DNA of 64,000 nucleotides from Bradyrhizobium sp. CSA207 (GTDB lineage: Bacteria > Pseudomonadota > Alphaproteobacteria > Rhizobiales > Xanthobacteraceae): the NCBI RefSeq assembly GCF_029051685.1, contig NZ_JAACFT010000018.1, forward strand, positions 62,001-126,000, written 5' to 3'. Both the position numbers and the translations under genes were made by a program. Positions within the stretch are counted from its first letter, which is position 1, and every line of letters begins with the position of its first letter. Of the stretch, positions 17,094 through 25,358 are shown piece by piece. The notes below the pieces were generated by a model. It ran no database searches, was not told the DNA's origin, and saw nothing but the letters and a program-made list of their open reading frames with translations.

Positions 17094-19307
17094 GTGATCG
17101 GTTTTCGCGCGGAGACCGGAGTGTCTCCTGTTCTGTCGGACTGGCTCGACCTCGCCCGCGGACTTGCTGCCGTCGAGGTCGTGGCATTTCATTCCTATCA
17201 GTTGATGTTCATGGAGAAGCTGCCGAGTGAGAGCTATGACCCGGCGATCAAATTGGTCTATTCCGTTCTCTGGGCCCTAAGCGCACATGGCCCTGCTGCC
17301 GTTCTGGTGTTCTTTGTCTTAAGCGGCTACCTGGTGGGTGGGCCTGCGCTGGTCAGAAGTCTGCGCGGACAATTGCATGTAATCGACTATTTCTCCGCGC
17401 GCTTTGCACGGCTCTATGTCGTACTTCTGCCCGCGCTGACCATCTCCTTCTGCGTCTATATTTCAGCGCAGCAATCCGCGGGCTGGCAGACCTATGTTTC
17501 CTCTCATCAAGACGTCTACAACAGTGCGGCAATCTTCCACGCGCCTGTCGGTGTCGCGACCGCAATCTGCAATGGCTTGTTTCTCCAGACGATAGCTTGT
17601 TCGGAATTCGCCGGAAACGCGGCCCTGTGGAGCTTGTCGAACGAGTTTTGGTATTACGTGCTGTTTTTTGCGCTGATTTCGGTCCGCAAGACTCCAGCTT
17701 ACGGTCTGCTCATCATCGCGGTTTTCGGATTGTTCGTGATGGCGGAGCACTTCGATAGAAGCGGCACGCATATCGGCCTGAAACTCCTTTTCTTCTTTGC
17801 CATTTGGTGCCTCGGTGTGATCGCCTACGCCGTGACTGCACCGATCTGGGCGTGGTGTTGCGGCTTTCTCGTGAGTATGGGCGGCTTGTACCTTGTCACG
17901 TCCAAAGGCCATTTCCCTCAATGGGCCGCGTTCAGCCTGGCCGTGGGGTTGGGCGCAGCCGCGTTCATTATCGGCCTCGACTGTCTAAAGGTGCGACTAC
18001 CCTCATTGCTGCGAAGCGGCAGAGAACTCGCAAAATTCAGCTTTTCATTGTACGCGATTCACTACCCGATCCTGTTGCTGCTGAACGTCACAGTTGCAGG
18101 TGGTCGTCAGGATTTCACTCTCGCATCAGTCGGGCTTGACACGAGCTTCATCCTGACTTGCCTGCTCGCCGCAGGCATCGTCTATTTCATGTTCGAAAGT
18201 CGTACGCTTGCGATCCGAGACTGGTTAAAGGGCATTATGCTGTACGGCATAGCGGGCGGTGGTCGTATATTCCGTCCGACAGCGATCGCTGACGCCGTTA
18301 GTTCGCGGAGCGCGCTCGCGGCAGATCGTGCGATGATGATGCCTGGTGCGGTGGCAAGGCCGCCGCTGCAATCGTCCGGCACCGACGCTACGCTGGTGCA
18401 GATCGCCTCTGCGCAAGCGCGATATGGGGCGCCCGCGGCGAACGTTCCGATGGTGCTGCTGAATGACGGCCATGCACTGCCTCAACTCGGCTTCGGTGTC
18501 TGGCAGATCGACAATGCGCGCGCACCTGAGGTCATCGCTACTGCGATGAATGCCGGCTATCGCTTGATCGACACTGCGGCGAACTATGGAAACGAAGCCA
18601 GTGTCGGCGTGGCCTTGAGGCGGATGAATCTGCCGAGAAGCCAGTTGTATGTCACGACGAAGCTCCGTAACGAAGATCACGGATACGATCGGGCAATGCG
18701 CGCCTTCGAGGCCAGCGCTGCGAGGTTGCAACTCGACGTGATCGATCTGTACTTGATTCATTGGCCATGTCCTCAACGCGCGGCCTACGTCGAAACCTGG
18801 CGTGCGCTCATTGAGCTCCAGAAGCAGGGACGTGTTCGGTCGATCGGGGTGTCCAACTTCGCGGCCGATCATTTGGAGCGCATCATCCATGAGACCGGCG
18901 TCACACCGGCGGTGAATCAGATCGAATTGCATCCCGCTTTTCAGCAGCAAATGCTGCGGAATATCCATGAACGCTACGGCATCGTGACCCAGGCATGGAG
19001 CCCGCTCGGTCGGGGCAGGGCTCTTGACGATCCGAGGATCCGGGCCATCGCAGAGCGCAGCAGCCGTGCGGTCGCGCAGGTTATTCTTCGCTGGCACCTC
19101 GAGACCGGCTCTATCGCGATTCCGAAATCGGCAAACGCGGCCCGCATGGCTGAAAACATCGATCTATTCGGCTTTGAGCTGACCAGCAATGACCATGCTG
19201 TAATTGCGGGGCTGGACCGGCCCGATGGACGGATCGGCCCCGATCCGGCAGCCTATGGGCAAATGCGCATCCTGCGCCGGTTGACCCGACGCTTCTTGAC
19301 GACCTGA
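17094..19307 (+). CDS. Fusion protein: acyltransferase-3 membrane domain plus aldo/keto reductase
   Basis: One uninterrupted 737-codon frame. Residues about 14-385 are an acyltransferase-3 membrane domain (LDLARGLAAVEVVAFHS with the conserved Arg and His, VFFVLSGYLVGG, FSFSLYAIHYPILLL). After a linker of about 65 residues, residues 453-730 are a complete soluble aldo/keto reductase with all four catalytic residues: D493 and Y498 in IDTAANYGNE, K523 in VTTKLRNE, H556 in YLIHWPCP, and the NADPH-site motif AIPKSANAARMAENI. GTG 17094 has GGAAGG six bases upstream. An internal ATG at 18450 begins the reductase but has no ribosome-binding site, so a true two-domain protein is likely. It may couple carbonyl reduction with acylation of a polysaccharide precursor; substrates are unknown. 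Confidence 0.85.
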   Translation: MIGFRAETGVSPVLSDWLDLARGLAAVEVVAFHSYQLMFMEKLPSESYDPAIKLVYSVLWALSAHGPAAVLVFFVLSGYLVGGPALVRSLRGQLHVIDYFSARFARLYVVLLPALTISFCVYISAQQSAGWQTYVSSHQDVYNSAAIFHAPVGVATAICNGLFLQTIACSEFAGNAALWSLSNEFWYYVLFFALISVRKTPAYGLLIIAVFGLFVMAEHFDRSGTHIGLKLLFFFAIWCLGVIAYAVTAPIWAWCCGFLVSMGGLYLVTSKGHFPQWAAFSLAVGLGAAAFIIGLDCLKVRLPSLLRSGRELAKFSFSLYAIHYPILLLLNVTVAGGRQDFTLASVGLDTSFILTCLLAAGIVYFMFESRTLAIRDWLKGIMLYGIAGGGRIFRPTAIADAVSSRSALAADRAMMMPGAVARPPLQSSGTDATLVQIASAQARYGAPAANVPMVLLNDGHALPQLGFGVWQIDNARAPEVIATAMNAGYRLIDTAANYGNEASVGVALRRMNLPRSQLYVTTKLRNEDHGYDRAMRAFEASAARLQLDVIDLYLIHWPCPQRAAYVETWRALIELQKQGRVRSIGVSNFAADHLERIIHETGVTPAVNQIELHPAFQQQMLRNIHERYGIVTQAWSPLGRGRALDDPRIRAIAERSSRAVAQVILRWHLETGSIAIPKSANAARMAENIDLFGFELTSNDHAVIAGLDRPDGRIGPDPAAYGQMRILRRLTRRFLTT

Positions 19308-19357
19308 TTGGCGCGCGTCCGCGGCGGCAGCTGATGAACGCTGGACAAACGTCCATT

Positions 19358-20548
19358 CTACCGGCTCGGATCATCATCCCAGCTCGTGTGGACCGTTTGC
19401 TTGGGAGACGTCGCGTGCGCGGGTTCCGCGGAGCGACGAACCAGAAAGCCCCAAGCGGGTACAAGGTGATTTCGTGCACGGTCTACGAGCGTCGAGACGA
19501 ACGCGAGAATGATCTTCTTCCTCGCCATCACCTTGGATTCAAGCAGATGCCACGATGCTATCGCGAAGATGAGCGTCACGGCGAGGCTGAGCCCGAAATT
19601 GACGTACCACACGCGGTGATCGGGCAACAGCTGAGCCACTGTCTGCTGCACCGGAAATCCATACAGATACACGCCGTACGAATAGTCGGCGACCTTGGCG
19701 ATCGGTCCGGTGCTGAAATTGAGCAGTCCGAGATAGACCGTGAGGTAGGCAATGAAGATAGCGGCGAGATCCTCGCCGGCTCGGGTCGAGGCGAGCACGG
19801 AAACAACGAAACCGGCGGCGCTGGCCAGAAAGAGCCAGGGGGAATACGCGATCCTGCTTCGGTTCAGGAATAGCGCGACCCCGCACAGAAAAGCGAGGAC
19901 CAGCATTCGGCCTGGGGGCGCGGCCGGCGAACCCGGCTTGCCGCCAAGCAAGTCGCGCAGCGCCAATGCGATAATGATGAACAGAACGGCGAAGAGGAAC
20001 AGCCGGTTGCGCTTGGTTAGGCCGATCAATGCCGCCGCGCTGATCGCCAGATAGCATTCGAGCTCGTGTGGGATGGTCCAGAGCTGGCTGTTCACCATGT
20101 TTGGTACGGGCAAGTCAGAAAAAACGCCCGGCAGGTAGAAGTGAATATCGCCGATCGTATTGAGGAAGTAGCGGAAGAAGTCCGGATCGGTGAAATACTG
20201 CGACAATGGGAGAGTCGTAAAGATTGAACCGATCAATATCGCCGAGATCATGACTTCCGCGGTCAGCGCAGGAGAGATTCGAATAATCCGTAATACGGCG
20301 AATGACGGAAGATTGTTGCGCTCGAGGCTTCCTGCGACGAGGAAGCCGCTCAGCGCAAAGAAGGCCGGAATGACAAGCCAGACCAGTGGTTTGAGGGGGC
20401 CGCCATAGAACCACTGCTCGGCGGCCACACCGTAGCACACCGCGACGGTATGCCAGAGGATTACTGCGACCGCCAATGTGATGCGCAGGACGTCGAAGCC
20501 CGCGGGCCTCCCCTTCGTCGCTTCCCATTTGTCTTCAATCGATGTCAT
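19358..20548 (-). CDS. Acyltransferase family 3 membrane protein
   Basis: A 396-residue acyltransferase-3 protein: FDVLRITLAVAVILWHT with the conserved Arg and His, VIPAFFALSGFLVAGSLE, and about ten TM helices ending in YSYGVYLYGFPVQQTV and a last helix pair. It should O-acylate the polysaccharide or its precursor at the inner membrane. It is convergent with the fusion gene (50 bases between stops) and monocistronic, with its own palindrome at 20618-20631. It is the third acyltransferase domain of the locus, so the polymer is probably heavily substituted. Confidence 0.9.
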   Translation of the reverse strand: MTSIEDKWEATKGRPAGFDVLRITLAVAVILWHTVAVCYGVAAEQWFYGGPLKPLVWLVIPAFFALSGFLVAGSLERNNLPSFAVLRIIRISPALTAEVMISAILIGSIFTTLPLSQYFTDPDFFRYFLNTIGDIHFYLPGVFSDLPVPNMVNSQLWTIPHELECYLAISAAALIGLTKRNRLFLFAVLFIIIALALRDLLGGKPGSPAAPPGRMLVLAFLCGVALFLNRSRIAYSPWLFLASAAGFVVSVLASTRAGEDLAAIFIAYLTVYLGLLNFSTGPIAKVADYSYGVYLYGFPVQQTVAQLLPDHRVWYVNFGLSLAVTLIFAIASWHLLESKVMARKKIILAFVSTLVDRARNHLVPAWGFLVRRSAEPAHATSPKQTVHTSWDDDPSR

Positions 20549-20617
20549 CGCTCGGTCCTGCCGAGTGTAATACGAGGTCGCTCTGATCCTTGACTATGAG
20601 CGGTTGGGACCGGGAAG

Positions 20618-20631
20618 TTGACAAGCGTCAA
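20618..20631 (-). promoter_or_regulatory. Crp/Fnr-type palindrome, promoter of the acyltransferase gene
   Basis: TTGACAAGCGTCAA, perfect arms. On the minus strand TAGTCA (20596-20591) is centred 31 bases downstream; predicted leader about 35 bases to the ATG at 20548. It lies 174 bases from the next site, which faces the other way, in an otherwise empty 369-base divergent region. Confidence 0.7.
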
Positions 20632-20804
20632 ATCGTCGACGTGAGTGTTGTGACGGCGCGGTAGGCTTGTTCGCAGCATGCGTGCTGCGGGCAAACGTGT
20701 CGAGCGTTGGTGCGCGACCGGCAACGAAATGGAAGTTGGTCCGCTAATCGTGCCGACGACTAAGGGCTGCGCTCTGCCAGTCAGTTCAATGCGACTTAGT
20801 CGAG

Positions 20805-20818
20805 TTGACGGTTATCAA
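20805..20818 (+). promoter_or_regulatory. Crp/Fnr-type palindrome, promoter of the nucleotide-sugar operon
   Basis: TTGACGGTTATCAA. TAGGGT (20840-20845) is centred exactly 31 bases downstream. The leader to the ATG at 20918 would be about 65 bases. Confidence 0.65.
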
Positions 20819-20917
20819 CTTGGTCTTGCAGCTGCGACCTAGGGTCCGATCTCGTCGCCCCATCCGCGATAGTCCATCCGGATGAGTCGGGCGGTGTCCC
20901 TGAGACAGGAGATCCCG

Positions 20918-21763
20918 ATGAAGGTTGTCATTCTCGCCGGCGGCTATGGTACGAGATTGAGCGAGCATACCTCGGTGGTTCCAAAGCCATTGGTTGAGAT
21001 CGGTGGTCGTCCGATCCTGTGGCACATCATGAAGCTCTATTCTCATCACGGCCTGAATGAATTCGTTATCTGCTGTGGTTACAAGGGCACGGTGATCAAA
21101 GACTATTTCATGAGCTACCTGTCTCATCAGGGAGATTTCACGCTCGACCTCCAGTCCAATCGCATTGAAATGCATCGAAGCGGCTGCGAACCCTGGAAGG
21201 TGACGCTGGTCGATACCGGCGAGAAGACGATGACCGGTGGCCGGCTTAAGCGGGTGCGCGATCATCTCGGGGATGCGACGTTTTGCATGACGTATGGCGA
21301 TGGTGTCTGCGACGTCAACATACGCGAATTGATCAAGTTTCATCACCAGCAAGGCGCGCTGGCGACGGTCACTGCGGTACAGTTGCCTGGCCGCTTCGGC
21401 GCGATCAATCTCTCCTCGGACCGCCCGCGCGCAGCGCAGTTCCGCGAAAAGGACGCGGGCGACGGCCAGGTCATCAACGGAGGCTTCTTCGTCGTGGAGC
21501 CGCAGGCCCTCGATCTTGTCGACGGTGATAGCACAAGCTGGGAGAGTGAACCGCTGACGCGGTTGATCGAACAGGACCAACTCGCGGTCTATAGGCACCG
21601 TGGTTACTGGCAGAACATGGACACCTTGCGCGACAAGACTGTGCTGCAAGAGTTATGGGATGCAGGCAATCCGCCTTGGTGCGTGTGGGGCAAGGGTGGC
21701 TTCGCGGCGACTGCGAACACGACGACGCCGAAGCCGGCCATTGCCCATCAAGCCACGTTCTGA
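20918..21763 (+). CDS. rfbF: Glucose-1-phosphate cytidylyltransferase
   Basis: Makes CDP-glucose from CTP and glucose-1-phosphate, the entry step to CDP-linked deoxy sugars. The protein (281 residues from ATG 20918) has the nucleotidyltransferase start KVVILAGGYGTRLSEHT, KPLVEIGGRPILWHIMK, FVICCGYKGTVIKDYF, TYGDGVCDV and GFFVVEP, all typical of RfbF. AGGAG lies eight bases before this ATG; an upstream in-frame ATG at 20882 has none and would add 12 non-conserved residues. It is the first gene of an operon with the SDR gene 12 bases downstream. No CDP-glucose 4,6-dehydratase of the RfbG kind is recognisable in the window. Confidence 0.93.
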   Translation: MKVVILAGGYGTRLSEHTSVVPKPLVEIGGRPILWHIMKLYSHHGLNEFVICCGYKGTVIKDYFMSYLSHQGDFTLDLQSNRIEMHRSGCEPWKVTLVDTGEKTMTGGRLKRVRDHLGDATFCMTYGDGVCDVNIRELIKFHHQQGALATVTAVQLPGRFGAINLSSDRPRAAQFREKDAGDGQVINGGFFVVEPQALDLVDGDSTSWESEPLTRLIEQDQLAVYRHRGYWQNMDTLRDKTVLQELWDAGNPPWCVWGKGGFAATANTTTPKPAIAHQATF

Positions 21764-21775
21764 GGAGATGATCAC

Positions 21776-22849
21776 ATGCGCATTCTCTTCACGGGAGCCG
21801 ACGGATATATCGGTGCGGTGCTCGGTCCCAAACTGCTTGAGCGCGGTCACCACGCGACCGGTATTGACACGGGTCTGTACCGTCGTGGTTGGCTATTCGA
21901 TGACGGCAGGACACGGCCGATGGTGATGTCACGTGATACGCGGCAATTGTCGCGGTCCGATTTGGTAAACTTCGACGCTGTGGTTCACTTGGCGGAACTG
22001 TCCAATGATCCGCTCGGGGAGAACAATCCCGCCATAACGATGGAGATCAACCACCGTGGATCGGTGGAGTTTGCGCTCAAATGCAAGGAAGCGGGCATCG
22101 AACGATTCGTCTATGCGTCGTCTTGCAGTATCTATGGTGCGGCAGGGGGCGACCTGAAATCCGAGACGTCAACCTGCGATCCTCAAACGGCCTACGCGCG
22201 ATGCAAGGTACTGGTTGAACGTGATCTCGTCGCGTTGACAGATTCCCGCTTCACGCCGGTGTTGTTGCGCAACGCGACAGCCTTTGGAGCATCCCCCCGA
22301 CAGCGCTTCGACCTGGTCTTGAACAATCTTGCCGGCTGGGCGTTCACGACGGGAAAGATACGCGTCATGAGCGACGGCACGCCTTGCCGTCCTCTGGTCC
22401 ATATCGAGGACATCTGCCAGGCAATCCTGTGTGCCCTCGAAGCGCCACGCGGGGCAGTCTGCGCCGAGGCATTCAATGTTGGCGACGAAACCCAGAACTA
22501 TACGGTGCGCGAAATTGCAGAGATCGTGAACGAGACTTTTCCCGGTTGCGAGCTATCATTCGGTCCGAGCGGCCCAGACAATCGCAGCTATCGTGTATCT
22601 TTTGCAAAGATTAAGGCTCACATGCCAAGCTTCCGCTGCGGATGGAATGCGCAGCGCGGTGCGCGGCAATTGAGAAGTGTGTTCGAACGTATTCAGTTGG
22701 ACGATGCCACGTTCAATGCGGCGCCCTTTACTCGCCTTTCCGAGCTTCGCCACTTGCAAGACACTGAGCAGTTGGATTCCCACTTGCGATGGACGCCGAT
22801 TCCCGAATTCGTTCCGGGGGCGAGCGCGTTATCATTGGTCGGAGGCTGA
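21776..22849 (+). CDS. Extended SDR, NAD-dependent epimerase/dehydratase
   Basis: A 357-residue extended short-chain dehydrogenase acting on a nucleotide sugar. It shows the cofactor motif GADGYIG (residues 7-13), VVHLAELSNDP, YASSCSIYG with the catalytic Ser region, and the catalytic YARCK. The C-terminal substrate domain has RPLVHIEDICQAI and FNVGDETQNYTV. Being paired with rfbF it probably works on a CDP-sugar, possibly as a later dehydratase, epimerase or ketoreductase; the exact reaction cannot be told from sequence. The ATG at 21776 has GAGGAG seven bases upstream. Confidence 0.88.
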   Translation: MRILFTGADGYIGAVLGPKLLERGHHATGIDTGLYRRGWLFDDGRTRPMVMSRDTRQLSRSDLVNFDAVVHLAELSNDPLGENNPAITMEINHRGSVEFALKCKEAGIERFVYASSCSIYGAAGGDLKSETSTCDPQTAYARCKVLVERDLVALTDSRFTPVLLRNATAFGASPRQRFDLVLNNLAGWAFTTGKIRVMSDGTPCRPLVHIEDICQAILCALEAPRGAVCAEAFNVGDETQNYTVREIAEIVNETFPGCELSFGPSGPDNRSYRVSFAKIKAHMPSFRCGWNAQRGARQLRSVFERIQLDDATFNAAPFTRLSELRHLQDTEQLDSHLRWTPIPEFVPGASALSLVGG

Positions 22850-23134
22850 GCGCCGGTGGATGCGCCACAAGTGCGATAGCTCTAGGCCGTCGACGCACGT
22901 GCCACGACAACAAGCGGAGCCTTACAATCTATTGACTTTCAATCTGTTGACTTTCTCTTAAGCTATTATATTGTTTTTGCAGTGCCGCATTTTGGTCACG
23001 GTCCGGTTGCCAAGAGCGGCTAGGATTCAAGTCGATATTCAGACGGGGCGATTTTTTGCTCGCACTTTTGTCAGTCGAGCTGCCAAGGATGTGAGCATTC
23101 CGGGTAAGAGTACGGATTGCTCGAGGATTGAGCA
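22850..23134 (+). promoter_or_regulatory. AT-rich region before the LuxR-type regulator gene
   Basis: Contains the most AT-rich patch of the neighbourhood (22921-22980), with two TTGACT hexamers 15 bases apart (22932 and 22947) and TATTATATT downstream. Spacings are not textbook for sigma-70, and no TTGA-N6-TCAA site fits. A promoter here is likely, but the exact elements are uncertain. Confidence 0.4.
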
Positions 23135-23905
23135 GTGTCTGTTATATTAGTAGTCGATGCGCACAGTGTTTATCGTAGCGGCCTCCGGGACGTGATTGGG
23201 ACCCGGTTCAAGAAATCTCGCGTTGTTGATACCTCGGGGCTCGAAGGCTTCGATCTGGAGACCAGTTTCGATCTGATTTTGATCGACCTCGGCTGCCTCA
23301 CCCCGCGTTCGCTCGGTTTTCTTGCTGAAGTATTCGACATAAGGCCCGCGACGCGTATTGCCGTGATGTCAACGTCGACTACGCGTGAGGATGTGTTGAG
23401 GTGTCTTTCGGCCGGCTTCCACGGTTTCGTGCCCAAGCTTCAGTCGGATGAGGAATTGCTGGCCGCGATCGATGATTTGTTGTCGGGGCGCATCTATGTA
23501 CCCCGGTGGCTGGCTGATGATGACGTCCGCCGGCCAGAAATTGCTCAGACGGTCAACTTCGATCTGGAGGCCCTGCGATTGACGCGCCGGCAGAACGAAA
23601 TTCTTCCGCTCCTGGCTCAGGGAATGTCGAACAAGGAGATTGCGCGCGAACTGAGTATTGCGGAAGGGACCAGCAAGATTCATACAGCGGCTCTTCTTCG
23701 CGCGCTCGGCGCTCGCAATCGCACGGAGGCCGCGTTTATGGCCGCGAAGCTGGTCGGACCCCGAGACCGGCTAACCACGAAAATGAAGAGCAAGAGGTTC
23801 GTGATCAACAGGAGCAATGGCTCAGGTTTCGATCAGATCTCCGGCACCCGGTGGACCGGCCGTTCTTTCGAAGACCGGCGGAGCGATCGCCGCCTTCTCA
23901 AATGA
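23135..23905 (+). CDS. LuxR/NarL-type response regulator
   Basis: A 256-residue DNA-binding protein. Residues 3-118 are a receiver domain with acidic D8, phospho-acceptor candidate D51 (LILIDLG) and the conserved Lys in FVPKLQ; the second acidic residue next to D8 is replaced (VDAHS), so phosphorylation may be weak or absent. Residues about 148-205 are a LuxR helix-turn-helix (LTRRQNEILPLLAQGMSNKEIARELSIAEGT) ending in GARNRTEA. A basic tail of about 50 residues is extra. The start codon is GTG 23135. No partner kinase is nearby. Set inside the polysaccharide locus, it is probably a second local regulator. Confidence 0.85.
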   Translation: MSVILVVDAHSVYRSGLRDVIGTRFKKSRVVDTSGLEGFDLETSFDLILIDLGCLTPRSLGFLAEVFDIRPATRIAVMSTSTTREDVLRCLSAGFHGFVPKLQSDEELLAAIDDLLSGRIYVPRWLADDDVRRPEIAQTVNFDLEALRLTRRQNEILPLLAQGMSNKEIARELSIAEGTSKIHTAALLRALGARNRTEAAFMAAKLVGPRDRLTTKMKSKRFVINRSNGSGFDQISGTRWTGRSFEDRRSDRRLLK

Positions 23906-24500
23906 GCGGCGTCATCATCTTGTCACGTCTTCGGGCGGGATCCGGCGCGCTGCCCGCGTCCAGGAATTAGCAAACGAAGCGGTCGACGTGGCGCGCCGAC
24001 GAGCCTTTGGTTCGCCGCACTTCTCGGCAAGCGCCAGAGCCTGCAGGAAGGCAAGTGTATCGTTGCCGCCGAATTGCGCTGCGCGGTTCTTCAGGCTGCG
24101 TCTTCGCCGTCTTCGTGGGGCATTTTTCAATATACCGGCATCGCACTCGAAGTTCCACCAAAGTGGATAATCTCGGGACGCCTCTGGAAACTCAGACCGT
24201 TAAGAGTTACTGCGGGAGCGCGCCTTGTGCATGCTTCGCGTCTGTTGCCCCGCTGTCGCAAATCGGTGCGAACGAATGTAGGCGCGGAAATCGGCGCGAC
24301 TGCCGCAGAGTCGCGCATCTTGCCAATCGTTTGCACGAATTTTTCGCTCGATTGAGTGATGCGTGAGCACCGAATAGTTTTCTCGCCTGACGGACTAGAT
24401 CGACCGGCTTATTCGGAACCGGCAAAATCCTAACGCATTAGCCTGAATATCCTTCGGATCAAGAGAGCCTACACTTCAATGCGCCGGATTAGGTGCTGAG
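23906..24500. other. 595-base gap between the two regulator genes
   Basis: Holds overlapping spurious frames on both strands and no recognisable gene. The promoter of the Crp/Fnr-type gene must lie here, but no TTGA-N6-TCAA site is seen, so the regulator does not obviously control itself. Confidence 0.45.
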
Positions 24501-25181
24501 GTGATAGACATGCTTACGGAATCGGCTTCGCTCGACGACGGAAAATTATCTACGCCAACCTTCAGATCGACCCGTAACGACGCTCCTGAGTTCCGACGGC
24601 CCTCCACATCCTTCATACCCCGCGGCCGGGCCCTATTCTGGGAGGGAGAAGAAGAGGCTCAAAAGATCGAGATTGTTGAGGGCGTGGTTCGGGCGGTCCG
24701 GCTACTTGAGAACGGAAACCGCCAAATCCTCGCCTTCTATTGGCCCGGCGATGTGGTCATGCCAACTCATTCAACCAACCAGCAGTATACCGCAGAGGCC
24801 GTGACAGATTGTCGCGTAGTTCGATCGAAAGTCTCTGGAGTGTGTCGGAGCGATGCGCCCTGTGGTGCACACCAGGTCTTGGCGGATACACTCTCGTTGG
24901 TGCTGACGATGAGCCAAAAAAATTGTGTGGCGCGCATCGCGTGGCTATTGTTGCGCATTCGACCGCACTTGCCTGCCGATCTCAAACGCCCGGAAGCGCT
25001 CCGGCTTCAGTTACCCCGGGCCGATATTGCCGACCACGTCGGAACATCGCTTGAAACGGTTTGCCGCACGCTCGCAGAGTTCAAAGCGAAAAAACTAATT
25101 GACCTGCCCAACCGCAAGACCATCAGATTCATCAACTTGGAAGGTTTGGCGAGGATCTCCAACGGGCCGGCCTTCGATTGA
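24501..25181 (+). CDS. Crp/Fnr-family transcription regulator (FixK-like)
   Basis: A 226-residue regulator: a cyclic-nucleotide-binding-fold sensor domain (about 35-125, GRALFWEGEEEAQKIEIVEG, RQILAFYWPGDVV), dimer helix and a C-terminal winged helix (about 165-215, PRADIADHVGTSLETVCRTLAEFKAKKLI has the recognition helix). The N-terminal cysteine cluster of FNR is missing, so it is not an oxygen-sensing Fe-S protein of that type. In FNR the recognition helix reads ETISR; here it is ETVCR, a Ser-to-Cys change at a base-contacting position. That may fit the TTGAC rather than TTGAT half-sites found across this locus. GTG 24501 or ATG 24510 may start it. It is the best candidate activator of the polysaccharide regulon. 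Confidence 0.9.
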   Translation: MIDMLTESASLDDGKLSTPTFRSTRNDAPEFRRPSTSFIPRGRALFWEGEEEAQKIEIVEGVVRAVRLLENGNRQILAFYWPGDVVMPTHSTNQQYTAEAVTDCRVVRSKVSGVCRSDAPCGAHQVLADTLSLVLTMSQKNCVARIAWLLLRIRPHLPADLKRPEALRLQLPRADIADHVGTSLETVCRTLAEFKAKKLIDLPNRKTIRFINLEGLARISNGPAFD

Positions 25182-25358
25182 TTTGAGTTCGTTTTGCGAA
25201 AGGGAAAGTTCATTTGGTTCTTTCCACGCGGGGGCCGTCAGGTTCGGCTCGAACTGGGCTGAGCGTTCGCACCTTCGCCGTGACTGTTTCCCTTGCTTAC
25301 CGCGGGCCAACGGTTGGAGTGGTCCGCGGTCTGCTGAAGTATGTTAGAGGCCGGAGCA

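Noticed and set aside
22932..22952. TTGACTTTCAA and TTGACT before the LuxR-type gene as members of the palindrome family
   Set aside because: The first has three bases between the arms and the second lacks a TCAA partner; probably ordinary promoter sequence.
24007..24366. 119-codon rightward frame between the regulators
   Set aside because: Cys/Arg-rich composition and absence of a ribosome-binding site mark it as chance.
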